Assembly (NCBI GenBank): GCA_018240685.1
Contig: JAFEFG010000005.1
Location: forward strand, 1-64,000
Direction: 5' to 3'
Source of the DNA: Pseudomonadota bacterium
GTDB lineage: Bacteria > Pseudomonadota > Alphaproteobacteria > Reyranellales > Reyranellaceae
Length of the DNA stretch: 64,000 bases
In this document: piece by piece, positions 18,818-32,675 of the stretch
How the letters are laid out: the number at the start of each line of letters is the position of its first letter
Numbering within the stretch: the stretch's first letter is position 1
Position numbers and translations under genes: made by a program
Notes under the pieces: model-generated
The model's database searches: none
What the model saw: the letters and a program-made list of their open reading frames with translations, nothing else
What the model was told of the DNA's origin: nothing

Positions 18818-19648
18818 TCAGGCCGCCGCCGCGCGCGCGAACTGCAGCGGCGTGATCCCGTAGCAGCGCTTGAAGTGCTTGTTGAGCGCGCTCTGGTCGT
18901 AGAATCCGACCGCTGCGGCAACCTCGGCCGGCGATTGCGCGCGCTGCAGCTGGCGACAGGCTATACCGAGCCGGACCTGTGTCAGATAAGCGTGGGGCGT
19001 CAACCCGACCGTGCGCTTGAACAGACCGATGAGCTGGAAGACGGTGAGCCCGACGCTTTCCGCCAGCGCATCGAGGCTGAGGTCGGAGGCAAACTCAGCG
19101 TGCATGCGCGCCGTCACGCGCTTCAGCAGCACCCGGTCTCGAGGCGCCGCCCTGATGCTCCTGCCGCCGCTGCCGTGCCGTCGGAACAGCGTCCCGAACG
19201 CGGCGATCAGCAGTTCCCGCTCGCGAAAGACGTCGCGCCCCTCCTCCAGCGCCCGGTGCATCGCGAGGAACCCCTCGATGAGATCGGGATCACGAAAGAG
19301 ATTGCGCGTGAAATAGGGCACCGAGTCGATGCCCAGGCCGAGAGCGACGCGATCGAGCGCCGGTTGTGCGAGGTACATCGAGCGGTATTGCCAGCGCCGG
19401 CTTCCCCCCATCCAGCCGGCATGGGGCTCTGCCGGGTTGAAGACGAACAGCGTCGACGGATGCGCTTCCTCGACCTGTCCCCGGCTACGAACGACCGAGC
19501 CGCCCTGCTCCGTCACGGCGACGACCAGCGCCTCATGGGTATGGGGCGGATATTCGTGCGTCGTGAAGTCGGCGCACAGGAGACTCAGGCCGGAGAGATG
19601 CCGGTCCCACCAATAGTGCGTGGAATTGTGCGGGTCGCGTCGGGCCAC
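18818..19648 (-). CDS. AraC-family transcriptional regulator
   Basis: This 276-residue regulator has an N-terminal cupin-like sensing domain (HTHEALVVAVTEQGGSVV, then FNPAEPHAGWMGG) and two helix-turn-helix motifs at the C-terminus (SLDALAESVGLTVFQLIGLFKRT and the VGFYDQSALNKHFKR segment). It starts with GTG and lacks a strong Shine-Dalgarno site. It is divergent from the small ABM-like gene and co-directional with alaX, either of which may be its target. The effector is unknown. Confidence 0.85.
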   Translation of the reverse strand: MARRDPHNSTHYWWDRHLSGLSLLCADFTTHEYPPHTHEALVVAVTEQGGSVVRSRGQVEEAHPSTLFVFNPAEPHAGWMGGSRRWQYRSMYLAQPALDRVALGLGIDSVPYFTRNLFRDPDLIEGFLAMHRALEEGRDVFRERELLIAAFGTLFRRHGSGGRSIRAAPRDRVLLKRVTARMHAEFASDLSLDALAESVGLTVFQLIGLFKRTVGLTPHAYLTQVRLGIACRQLQRAQSPAEVAAAVGFYDQSALNKHFKRCYGITPLQFARAAAA

Positions 19649-19733
19649 ACGGCAAGGTTAGCGGCACCTTCCGTCCCGGCAACCGCCAATTTTCGCCAAT
19701 ACCGGCCGCGACGGCCGTCGGTAGCCTGCGACG

Positions 19734-20057
19734 ATGATAGCCCGCCTCTGGAAAGGCCGTGCATCCGCAACCAAAGCCGATGCCTATTTTCAGCACGCCA
19801 CTGAGACCGTCTTCCCGGCCTTGCGCGCCCTTCCCGGCCATCGCGGCGCCTGGCTCCTGCGGCGCGACCTCGATGGCCAGGTCGAGTTCCTGGTCCTGAC
19901 ACTGTGGGACTCGCTCGACGCCATCCGGGCCTTCGCCGGAGGCGATCTCTCCGTCGCCGTCGTCGAACCAGAAGGCCGCGCAGCGCTGGAGACCTTCGAC
20001 GACTTCGCCAGCCATTACGACGTGGCCTTCGGGAGCTCCGAGAGCCTATCCCGGTGA
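19734..20057 (+). CDS. small protein of the dimeric alpha-beta barrel (ABM-like) fold
   Basis: This 107-residue protein has a pattern (MIARLWKGRA start, central FPALRALPGHRGAWLLRR, then VEFLVLTLWDSLDAIRAF) that resembles antibiotic-biosynthesis-monooxygenase-like proteins, where the trailing WDS...I..F strand-helix is typical. Such proteins often bind or oxidise small aromatic or haem-derived molecules; no catalytic residue can be assigned here. It is divergent from the AraC gene, with 85 bp between them, and could be its target. Confidence 0.65.
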   Translation: MIARLWKGRASATKADAYFQHATETVFPALRALPGHRGAWLLRRDLDGQVEFLVLTLWDSLDAIRAFAGGDLSVAVVEPEGRAALETFDDFASHYDVAFGSSESLSR

Positions 20058-20133
20058 GGTGGGCGCCTCGGCGGCCTGCCGCATCTCGAGCGCAGGGAGG
20101 CATCCTCCCCGATAACGATCATGGATCCCGCCT

Positions 20134-20172
20134 TCGGTCCGACGGCCCCGCAAAGCAGGCCGTCCGGACCGA
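20134..20172. terminator. strong hairpin between the ABM-like gene and eno
   Basis: TCGGTCCGACGGCC (20134-20147) pairs with GGCCGTC-C-GGACCGA (20158-20172) with one bulged C and a 10-nt loop. It lies between convergent genes, 12 nt past the eno stop, so it may serve both strands. No U-run is present on either strand. Confidence 0.5.
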
Positions 20173-20184
20173 TCGGATCTCGCT

Positions 20185-22619
<2,435 letters not shown>

Positions 22620-22620
22620 C

Positions 22621-23385
22621 TCAGATGCCGCCGTATGTATTGAGCGCGAGTTGCGCAGGCAGGCCGATCACCATCACGATCGGCTGGCCGGTGCGCGTTT
22701 GCCCGCGGGCGATGATGTGATCGTTCGGCGTACCGGTCCGACTGTCGTAGGTGCCGGTGCCACTGAACTTGCCGCTGAAGCAGGAGAGCGAAAAGCGGCC
22801 GTTCGACGGCGCCTCGTTGGTGAAAGTGCCTTCGCACACGGGTGCGCCGTTCACGTTCTCGACGGAGAAGGTGACGGAGCGGTCGTGGCCGATCAGTGCG
22901 CCATAGCGCGCGCTCCCGTTCAGTCTCGCGACATTGCCCTGGGCGTCGCGATAGAAGATCGACGCCGGCCCGTAGGCCTGATCCGGCATGGTGTCGCGAG
23001 GAACGACATACTTGTCGTCGCTGATGACGACCCGGCACTGGCACGCAACATTGTAGTTCTCGCCGAGCGGACCGAGCTCGGCGAGCTTGTGATTGCAGGC
23101 CGATAAGGCCGTGTCCTGCACCTCACGCTCGCTCATCTGGCCGCGTGTGTAGGTATCGGCGTAGAGGAACGAGCACTGGCGCGGCATCGGCACCGCGACG
23201 GACTTGTGGCTCGCCGCCATCGTCTCCGTGTTCACCCAGTAGCGCTGCGCCATCTCCGGGAAACGCAGGAAGATCGGGTCACGGCGTTCCGGCTTGCCGT
23301 ACGAGGAGTTTGCCGCGTACTGCGCTCCGGCCTCGCCGGCGAAGGTCAAGAAGGCAATCAGGGCAAGGAACAGCGAACGGGTCAT
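22621..23385 (-). CDS. secreted protein of unknown function
   Basis: This is a 254-residue protein with a clear signal peptide (RSLFLALIAFLTFAGEAGA). The mature part starts with Tyr/Asn/Ser-rich sequence and has several cysteines (CSFLY, SACNHK, CQCRV, CEGTF, LSCFSG) that may form disulfides in the periplasm. The C-terminal half is strand-rich and could be a small beta barrel. The family is unrecognised. The same frame remains open upstream into pyrG antisense sequence, so the ATG at 23385, in front of the signal peptide, is used. It lies between pyrG and the PG-binding protein. Confidence 0.7.
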   Translation of the reverse strand: MTRSLFLALIAFLTFAGEAGAQYAANSSYGKPERRDPIFLRFPEMAQRYWVNTETMAASHKSVAVPMPRQCSFLYADTYTRGQMSEREVQDTALSACNHKLAELGPLGENYNVACQCRVVISDDKYVVPRDTMPDQAYGPASIFYRDAQGNVARLNGSARYGALIGHDRSVTFSVENVNGAPVCEGTFTNEAPSNGRFSLSCFSGKFSGTGTYDSRTGTPNDHIIARGQTRTGQPIVMVIGLPAQLALNTYGGI

Positions 23386-23438
23386 GACCTGCGACTTCAG
23401 CCGAGAAAGGTGACGGAAATGCGACCCGATCCCGGCCC

Positions 23439-25169
<1,731 letters not shown>

Positions 25170-25568
25170 CTAGCGGTTGGGCGCCGAGGGCGCGCCGGGC
25201 GTCGTGCCGCCTGCAGGCGGCGCCGTCGGTGTCGCCGGCGCGGGACTCGTCGGCGCAGGCGTTGCAGGAGCAGTCGTCCCCGCCGGCAGCGTGTCCATGA
25301 TCGACCCGGTCGAGCGGACCGGCCCTCCAACGCTCCAGGCCATCAGCAGACTCAGGAAGAAGAAGATACCGGCAAAGATCGCGGTCAGGCGGGAGAGGAT
25401 GTTCGCCTGTCCCCGGACCGAGAACAGCGCATCGCTCCGGCCCATGCCAAGGCCGCCGCCCTCACTGCGCTGAAGCAGGATGACGACGATCATGGCGGCA
25501 GTGACGCCGACATGGATGATCAGCAACACCACGCGCCAATCGTGCAGAAAGCCTCGTACCGCGTCCAT
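25170..25568 (-). CDS. secG: preprotein translocase subunit SecG
   Basis: This 132-residue protein has two transmembrane helices (about residues 13-31 and 60-82) around the conserved loop LLQRSEGGGLGMG. SecG assists SecYEG in protein export across the inner membrane. After the second helix the protein carries a roughly 40-residue Pro/Ala/Thr tail, longer than the ~75-residue E. coli protein but of a kind common in alphaproteobacteria. It lies between tpiA and pyrG. Confidence 0.92.
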   Translation of the reverse strand: MDAVRGFLHDWRVVLLIIHVGVTAAMIVVILLQRSEGGGLGMGRSDALFSVRGQANILSRLTAIFAGIFFFLSLLMAWSVGGPVRSTGSIMDTLPAGTTAPATPAPTSPAPATPTAPPAGGTTPGAPSAPNR

Positions 25569-25619
25569 TTCGTCCAGCGTTAGATGGGGGCCTCGATCAA
25601 GCCGGCGCTTCTAGCCTCT

Positions 25620-26375
25620 TTAGACCGCCTTGGCGATAGCCAAAAATTCGTCCGCCTTGAGGCTCGCCCCGCCCACCAGGGCACCGTCCACGTCCCCGGC
25701 AGCCAACAATTCGGCGGCATTGCCCGCCTTCACCGAACCGCCATAGAGCAGCCGCACGTCGACGGCGTCCGCCACCAGCCCGTCCAGCACCTTGCGGATA
25801 TGGGCATGGGCAGCCGCCACCTCGGCCGTGGTGGGGGTCTTGCCGGTACCGATCGCCCAGACCGGCTCGTAGGCCACGACCAGCCGGACCGCGGAGGCGC
25901 CGGCCGGCACGCTGCCCTTCAATTGCGTTGCCAGGACGGAAAAGGTCATGCCGGCTTCCCGCTCGGCCAGCGTCTCGCCGATGCAGACGATCGGCACCAG
26001 CCCCGCCCGCCAGGCCGCCTCTGCCTTGGCACGGATGACGGCGTCGGTCTCGCCGCAGTCGGCGCGGCGCTCCGAGTGGCCGACGATGACATAAGAGGCC
26101 CCGCAGTCGCGCAGCATCTCGGCCGCAATCTCGCCGGTGTGAGCACCGCTGGGCTTGGCGTGGCAATCCTGCCCGCCGACCAGCACCGTGCTCCCCTTCA
26201 CCGCCTCCGCGACCGCCATCACGAGCGTCGCCGGCGGGCAGACCAGGAGGTCACGGTCGGTCCAGCCGGCCTGCTTCACCCCGTCCGCCACGCCCTTCGC
26301 CAGGACGAGCGCATCCGCCTTCAGCCCGTTCATCTTCCAGTTGCCGGCGATCAGCGGCCGTCTGGTGCGCGCCAT
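25620..26375 (-). CDS. tpiA: triosephosphate isomerase
   Basis: This 251-residue TIM-barrel enzyme interconverts dihydroxyacetone phosphate and glyceraldehyde 3-phosphate. Catalytic residues are visible in NWKMNG (Lys), VGHSERR (His) and [14 protein letters not shown] (Glu plus the flexible loop), with LYGGSV in the phosphate-binding end. AAGG lies 9 nt upstream of the ATG. It is divergent from ppiD. Confidence 0.97.
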   Translation of the reverse strand: MARTRRPLIAGNWKMNGLKADALVLAKGVADGVKQAGWTDRDLLVCPPATLVMAVAEAVKGSTVLVGGQDCHAKPSGAHTGEIAAEMLRDCGASYVIVGHSERRADCGETDAVIRAKAEAAWRAGLVPIVCIGETLAEREAGMTFSVLATQLKGSVPAGASAVRLVVAYEPVWAIGTGKTPTTAEVAAAHAHIRKVLDGLVADAVDVRLLYGGSVKAGNAAELLAAGDVDGALVGGASLKADEFLAIAKAV

Positions 26376-26522
26376 GGAATATCCTTTCTTTCTTGCTTGG
26401 CGCGTGTCTAGCGGCGGCGGAGCCGGCGGTAAAGGCCGCTTGGTTGCCTGTCCCCGACACGGGTGCTAGGCATGCGCCCGCCTTGCGGCTCTGCCGTCCC
26501 TCTGCCCCACGAAGCCCGTCCA

Positions 26523-28457
26523 GTGAACAAGTTCAGAAAATACGCCAGCTACCTCATCATGACCGTGCTCCTCGGCATGCTCATCATCAGCTTCGCGCTG
26601 TGGGGCATCGGCGACATGCTGCGCATGGGCGGATCGGGCAACGAGGTCGCCCATGTCGGCGGCGTCCATGTGCCGCTCTATGGCTGGCTCGGGGGTACCT
26701 CCGTCTCCGTCGACGAAGTACGGGAGCGCTTCAACCGCCAGCTCGACCAGATCCAGCGTCAGACCGGCCAGCGCCCCGATCCTGCGCAGGCCGTGCGCTA
26801 CGGGCTGAACGTGCGCGCCCTCGAGGACGTGGTGCAGCGCGCCGTCATCGACCAGGCGATGAACGACTACGGCATCGTGGTCAGCGACGACCAGGTGCGG
26901 CTGGCGATCGCCCAGAATCCGGCCTTCAAGGGAGCGGGCGACAAGTTCGATCCCATGAAGTACCGCAACCTCCTGCAGCAGGCGCGGATCAGCGAGGCGT
27001 CCTACGTGGCCGACATACGGCGCGAGCTGGCGTCGGCCGAGCTGTTCGGCACCATCCGGACCGACGGCATCGGTCCCAAGAGCCTGCGCGACGAGATCTT
27101 CAAGATGGAGAGCGAGAAGCGCGTCGGCGAGACGGTATACGTACCCGACTCGATCATCACCGACGTGCCCAAGCCGACCACGGAACAGCTCGGCACCTAT
27201 TTCGACGCCAACAAGGCGCGCTTCCAGATCCCCGAGTTCCGCGCTTTCTCTTATGTGCTGCTGACGGTGAACGACGTCATGGGCCAGGTCACCGTGACTC
27301 CAGACCAGGTCAAGCAGGAGTACGATTCTCGCGCGGCCGAGTTCGGCATCCCCGAGAAGCGCGACGTCGACCAAGCGATGACCGACAGCGAGGACAAGGC
27401 CAAAGCCATCATCGCCGCGGTCAAGGAAGGCAAGTCGCTGGAGGATGCGACCAAGCAAGTGACCGGGAGCGCCGACGGCGTGATCAAGCTCGGCCTCGTC
27501 CAAAAGAAGGATCTCCCGGCCGGCCCCCTTGCCGATGGCATCTTCAGCCTGCCCGAGGGCGTCGCTCCGACCCCCATCAAGTCGCCGCTCGGCTGGCATG
27601 TCGTGCGCATCAACAAGATCGACGCCGGCAAGGTGACACCGTTCGACGAGGTCAAGGCCAAGCTCGAGCAGGATCTCAAGAACCAGGCGGCGCCCGACCT
27701 GCTGGTCAAGCTGGCCAACGACTTCGACCGCGAGCTTGGCAAGGGCCAATCGATGGCCGATGTCGCTAAGGCGCTCGGCCTCAAGGTCACGACCGTCGAG
27801 AACGTCGACGCGCGCGGCCAGGACCCCGCCGGCAAGCAGATCGTGATCGGCCCCGCCGCGACCGAGCTCGTGCAGGCCGCCTTCTCCACCCGCGAGGGCG
27901 CCGACAGCGATCTGCTCGAGACCTCGAAGGGCGAGTACTTCATCGTTCATACCGACCGCATCACGCCAGCGCGCATCCCCGCCCTGTCCGAGGTCGAGCC
28001 CAAGGTGGTCGAGGCCTGGGAAGCCGAGCAGCGCCGCAAGCTCGCCGACGAGAAGGTCAAGGGGCTGGTCGACAAGGCGAACGCCGACGGCGACCTCGGC
28101 GCCATCGCCAAGGAGCTCGGCCTCGAACTCAGGACCACCAAGGCCGTCACGCGGTTCGACTCGGACACCGGCAACTACCTCAGCCAGCCCGTCGCACAGG
28201 CCATGTTCAAGCTGGCGGTCGGCAAGGTCCAGGCGGTGCGTACCGCCGACGGCAACGTCATCGTGCGGGCCAAGGAGATCCAGCCCGCCGATCTCGCAAA
28301 GGACAAGGAGCGGCTGGAGCGCTTCGGCTCGCAGCTCGACTCGATGATCGCCAACGATCTCGTGACCCAGCTCCTGGCCGCCCTGCGCGCCAAGTACGGC
28401 GTGCAGGTGAACGAACAGGTCTTCCAGGCCGCCTTCCAGTCACAGCAGCCCCAGTAA
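26523..28457 (+). CDS. ppiD: PpiD/SurA-type membrane peptidyl-prolyl isomerase
   Basis: This 644-residue periplasmic folding factor is anchored by one N-terminal helix (YASYLIMTVLLGMLIISFA, about residues 7-27). A SurA-N-like chaperone region follows, then a parvulin rotamase-like domain near residues 260-370 (GLVQKKDLPAGPL...SPLGWHVVRI), and a C-terminal chaperone part. It helps outer-membrane and secreted proteins fold near the Sec translocon. GTG at 26523 is chosen because the anchor follows at once; in-frame ATG 26472 and GTG 26463 would add 17-20 residues. It is 5 nt before trpE. Confidence 0.88.
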   Translation: MNKFRKYASYLIMTVLLGMLIISFALWGIGDMLRMGGSGNEVAHVGGVHVPLYGWLGGTSVSVDEVRERFNRQLDQIQRQTGQRPDPAQAVRYGLNVRALEDVVQRAVIDQAMNDYGIVVSDDQVRLAIAQNPAFKGAGDKFDPMKYRNLLQQARISEASYVADIRRELASAELFGTIRTDGIGPKSLRDEIFKMESEKRVGETVYVPDSIITDVPKPTTEQLGTYFDANKARFQIPEFRAFSYVLLTVNDVMGQVTVTPDQVKQEYDSRAAEFGIPEKRDVDQAMTDSEDKAKAIIAAVKEGKSLEDATKQVTGSADGVIKLGLVQKKDLPAGPLADGIFSLPEGVAPTPIKSPLGWHVVRINKIDAGKVTPFDEVKAKLEQDLKNQAAPDLLVKLANDFDRELGKGQSMADVAKALGLKVTTVENVDARGQDPAGKQIVIGPAATELVQAAFSTREGADSDLLETSKGEYFIVHTDRITPARIPALSEVEPKVVEAWEAEQRRKLADEKVKGLVDKANADGDLGAIAKELGLELRTTKAVTRFDSDTGNYLSQPVAQAMFKLAVGKVQAVRTADGNVIVRAKEIQPADLAKDKERLERFGSQLDSMIANDLVTQLLAALRAKYGVQVNEQVFQAAFQSQQPQ

Positions 28458-28462
28458 GAGTC

Positions 28463-29995
<1,533 letters not shown>

Positions 29996-30069
29996 GCCCG
30001 CCGAAGCGCATCTCCGTAACTTCGCCATCGTCCGCGTATTGTAGGCGATGGACCTCCCCGCAACCGATT

Positions 30070-30090
30070 CCGGCCGCCAATGGCGGTCGG
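30070..30090 (+). terminator. hairpin after trpE
   Basis: CCGGCCGCC (30070-30078) and GGCGGTCGG (30082-30090) form a 9-bp stem with one G-U pair and an AAT loop, 75 nt after the trpE stop. Only two U follow, so it is a weak intrinsic terminator candidate. Confidence 0.35.
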
Positions 30091-30141
30091 TTCGCGCCGC
30101 GAAAGACGGCACGGCTGGAGTAACGCCGTCGGAGTGATAGG

Positions 30142-30160
30142 CTCCTCCTCAACGGAGGAG
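30142..30160 (+). promoter_or_regulatory. Shine-Dalgarno-masking hairpin before the enoyl-CoA hydratase gene
   Basis: The ribosome binding site GGAGGAG (30154-30160) is preceded by its exact complement CTCCTCC (30142-30148), with a 5-nt loop TCAAC. The start codon is at 30166. In this form the ribosome site would be paired, suggesting translational control or a structure that must be opened. Confidence 0.45.
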
Positions 30161-30165
30161 ACGAC

Positions 30166-30978
30166 ATGTCAGACTGGCAGAAGCGCTACCAGCGCCTGGT
30201 ATTCGATCGCCCGCACCCCAAGGTGCTGCGCGTCACGATGAACCGACCGGAGAAGTACAACGCCACCGACGCGATCATGCATCGCGAGCTGGTCGAGGTG
30301 TGGCGTGACATCGACGGCGACGACACGGTCAACTGCGTGATCATCCAGGGCGCGGGCGGCAAGGTGTTCTCGGCCGGCGGCGACTTCGACATCATCGAGA
30401 AGAACATCAAGGACCACAACGCGCTGCTACGGACCTGGAAGGAAGCGCGCGACATCGTCTACAACGTCATCAACTGCTCCAAGCCGATCGTCAGCACCAT
30501 CCGCGGCCCCGCGGTAGGGGCCGGCCTGGTGGCGGGTATCCTCGCCGACGTCTCGATCGCGTCGAAGAAGGCCCGCATCATCGACGGCCATACGCGGCTG
30601 GGCGTCGCTGCCGGCGATCACGCCTGCATCGTCTGGCCGCTTCTCTGCGGCATGGCCAAGGCCAAGTACTACCTGCTGCTCTGCGAGTCGGTCGACGGCG
30701 AGGAGGCCGAGCGCATCGGCCTCGTCTCGCTCTGCGTCGAGGACGACCAGCTCGAGGCCAAGGGCGTGGAGATCGCGACCAAGCTCGCCGAAGGCGCGCA
30801 GACCGCAATCCGCTTCACCAAGTACGCGCTCAACAACTGGCTGCGCATGATGGGGCCGACCTTCGATACCTCGCTCGGCCTCGAGATGCTGGGCTTCCTC
30901 GGTCCCGACGTGAAGGAAGGGCTCGCCTCCCATCTCGAGAAGCGCAAGCCCAGGTTCGATCCCTACTCCCCGCTCTAG
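30166..30978 (+). CDS. enoyl-CoA hydratase/isomerase family protein
   Basis: This 270-residue crotonase-fold enzyme has the oxyanion-hole segments FSAGGDFD and GPAVGAGL. The [13 protein letters not shown] segment carries the likely catalytic acidic residues. The reaction is hydration or isomerisation of a CoA thioester; the substrate cannot be told. It begins a three-gene plus-strand group with an SDR and a dioxygenase, 9 nt before the SDR start. It is the first gene of the block that separates trpE from trpG. Confidence 0.88.
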   Translation: MSDWQKRYQRLVFDRPHPKVLRVTMNRPEKYNATDAIMHRELVEVWRDIDGDDTVNCVIIQGAGGKVFSAGGDFDIIEKNIKDHNALLRTWKEARDIVYNVINCSKPIVSTIRGPAVGAGLVAGILADVSIASKKARIIDGHTRLGVAAGDHACIVWPLLCGMAKAKYYLLLCESVDGEEAERIGLVSLCVEDDQLEAKGVEIATKLAEGAQTAIRFTKYALNNWLRMMGPTFDTSLGLEMLGFLGPDVKEGLASHLEKRKPRFDPYSPL

Positions 30979-30987
30979 GAGGCGGCC

Positions 30988-31740
30988 ATGCGCGGACTTG
31001 AGGGCAGGAACGTCATCGTCACCGGCGGCGGCGGCGCGATCGGCGCCGCCATCTGCCGGCGCTTCGCCGGCTACGGCGCCCGGGTGGGCGTGTTCGACAA
31101 GAACCTCGAGGCGGCCCAGAGGGTCGCCCATGAGATCGGCGGCTTCGCTCACGGCGTCGACATCGCCGACTACGATGCGGTCGGTCAGGCGGTCGCCCGG
31201 TTCGAGCAGGAGGCCGGCCCGACCGACATCCTGGTCAACAACGCAGGCTGGGACCGGTTCGCCAACTTCGTCGACACCACGCCCGACCTCTGGGACCAGC
31301 TGATCGCCATCAACCTGCGCGGGCCGCTCAATGTGACCCACTTCGTGCTCAAGGGCATGGTGAGCCGCGGTCATGGCCGCGTGGTCAACATCGCCTCCGA
31401 CGCCGGCCGCGTCGGCTCCTCGCAGGAGGCGGTCTATTCGGCCTGCAAGGGCGGCATCATCGCCTTCACCAAGACGGTGGCGCGCGAGGTGGCCCGCAAG
31501 GGCATCACGCTGAACGCGGTCTGCCCCGGCCCCACCGACACGCCGCTGCTGGCGGCAGTGGCGGGCGACGACGAGCGCGGCCAGAAGGTCCGCGCCGCCC
31601 TGGTCGGTGCCATCCCGATGAAGCGGGTCGGCCAGCCGGAGGACATTCCCGGTGCGGTCTGCTTCCTGGCCAGCGACGACGCCGCCTTCATCACCGGCCA
31701 GACCATCAGCGTCTCGGGCGGCCTGACCATGCACGGCTAG
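30988..31740 (+). CDS. short-chain dehydrogenase/reductase, hydroxyacyl-CoA dehydrogenase-like
   Basis: This 250-residue classical SDR has the NAD-binding TGGGGAIG (residues 12-19), NNAG (84-87), catalytic Ser137, and Tyr150/Lys154 (YSACK). The PGPTDTPLL and VSGGLTMHG segments are those of the 2-hydroxycyclohexanecarboxyl-CoA dehydrogenase (BadH) branch. That assignment is a guess from pattern and from the enoyl-CoA hydratase next to it. It is preceded by GGAGG and closely follows the hydratase gene. Confidence 0.85.
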   Translation: MRGLEGRNVIVTGGGGAIGAAICRRFAGYGARVGVFDKNLEAAQRVAHEIGGFAHGVDIADYDAVGQAVARFEQEAGPTDILVNNAGWDRFANFVDTTPDLWDQLIAINLRGPLNVTHFVLKGMVSRGHGRVVNIASDAGRVGSSQEAVYSACKGGIIAFTKTVAREVARKGITLNAVCPGPTDTPLLAAVAGDDERGQKVRAALVGAIPMKRVGQPEDIPGAVCFLASDDAAFITGQTISVSGGLTMHG

Positions 31741-31758
31741 AGGCGCGGGAGGAGCATC

Positions 31759-32637
31759 ATGAGCGCCATCTGGATCCAGCCCACGGGCGCGGCCCTCGGC
31801 GCCGATGTCCACGGCGTCGATCTTTCGCGGCCCGTCGACGATGCCGACTTCCGGCGCATCCTCGCGGCCTGGAACGAGCATCTGGTGCTGCGCTTCTCGG
31901 GCCAGAGGATCGACGACTCGAGCCTGATGGCGTTCAGCGCCCGCTTCGGCGCCCTCGACCGCGCGCCCATCCCCGCCGTCGGCTTCGACCGCACCGATTC
32001 CGCCCTCGCACCGGAGGTCCGCGACTGGGTCGCCGTCATCTCGAACGTGAAGCGGGACGGCAAGCCGATCGGCGGCCTCGGCAATGCCGAACTCGTCTGG
32101 CACACCGACATGTCCTACAACCCGCTGCCGCCGCGGGCGAGCCTGCTCTATGCGCTCGAAGTGCCCCCCGACGGCGGCAATACCGGCTTCCTCAACATGT
32201 ACCTCGCCTACGAGACCCTGCCGGCCGACCTCAGGCAGGCGATCGACGGCAGGACCTGCATCCACGATTCGAGCCGCAACTCGGCCGGCGAACTGCGCAA
32301 GGGTTTCCAGACGACGCCCGACATCCGCCGGACTCCGGGCGCCGTGCATCCCCTCGTCCGCCTGCACCCCGTCACCGGTCGCAAGGCGCTGTTCCTCGGC
32401 CGCCGCCCCGGCGCCTACGTCCACGGCCTCGCGGTTGCCGACAGCGAGGCTCTGCTCGACGCGCTGTGGGCCCACGCCACGCAGGACCGCTTCACCTGGT
32501 ACCAGAAGTGGCGCGTGGGCGATCTCGTGATGTGGGACAATCGCTGCGTCATGCATCGCCGCGACCCCTTCGACGAGGATCGCCGCCGCCTGATGCACCG
32601 CACCCAGATCGTCGGCGAGCCCGTTCTCGCGGCCTGA
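31759..32637 (+). CDS. TauD/TfdA-family Fe(II)/2-oxoglutarate dioxygenase
   Basis: This 292-residue enzyme has iron ligands His115 and Asp117 (HTD) and a distal His266 (MHRRDPFD), with an arginine about 11-15 residues later to bind 2-oxoglutarate. The N-terminal GALGADVHGVDLS-like start is typical. Such enzymes hydroxylate sulfonates, chlorophenoxy acids or small carboxylates; the substrate is unknown. It ends the plus-strand trio and converges with an aldo/keto reductase across a perfect palindrome. Confidence 0.88.
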   Translation: MSAIWIQPTGAALGADVHGVDLSRPVDDADFRRILAAWNEHLVLRFSGQRIDDSSLMAFSARFGALDRAPIPAVGFDRTDSALAPEVRDWVAVISNVKRDGKPIGGLGNAELVWHTDMSYNPLPPRASLLYALEVPPDGGNTGFLNMYLAYETLPADLRQAIDGRTCIHDSSRNSAGELRKGFQTTPDIRRTPGAVHPLVRLHPVTGRKALFLGRRPGAYVHGLAVADSEALLDALWAHATQDRFTWYQKWRVGDLVMWDNRCVMHRRDPFDEDRRRLMHRTQIVGEPVLAA

Positions 32638-32673
32638 TATGTCGATCATCATACGATATGATGATCGACATAT
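32637..32673. repeat. perfect 17-bp inverted repeat between convergent genes
   Basis: Positions 32637-32653 and 32657-32673 are exact reverse complements around a CGA centre. The stem is AT-rich (outer ATATGTCG, inner CATCATA) within GC-rich surroundings. It fills the gap between the dioxygenase stop (32635-32637) and the reductase stop (32676-32678). A bidirectional transcription terminator is the simplest reading, although no U-run follows on either side. Confidence 0.75.
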
Positions 32674-32675
32674 GA

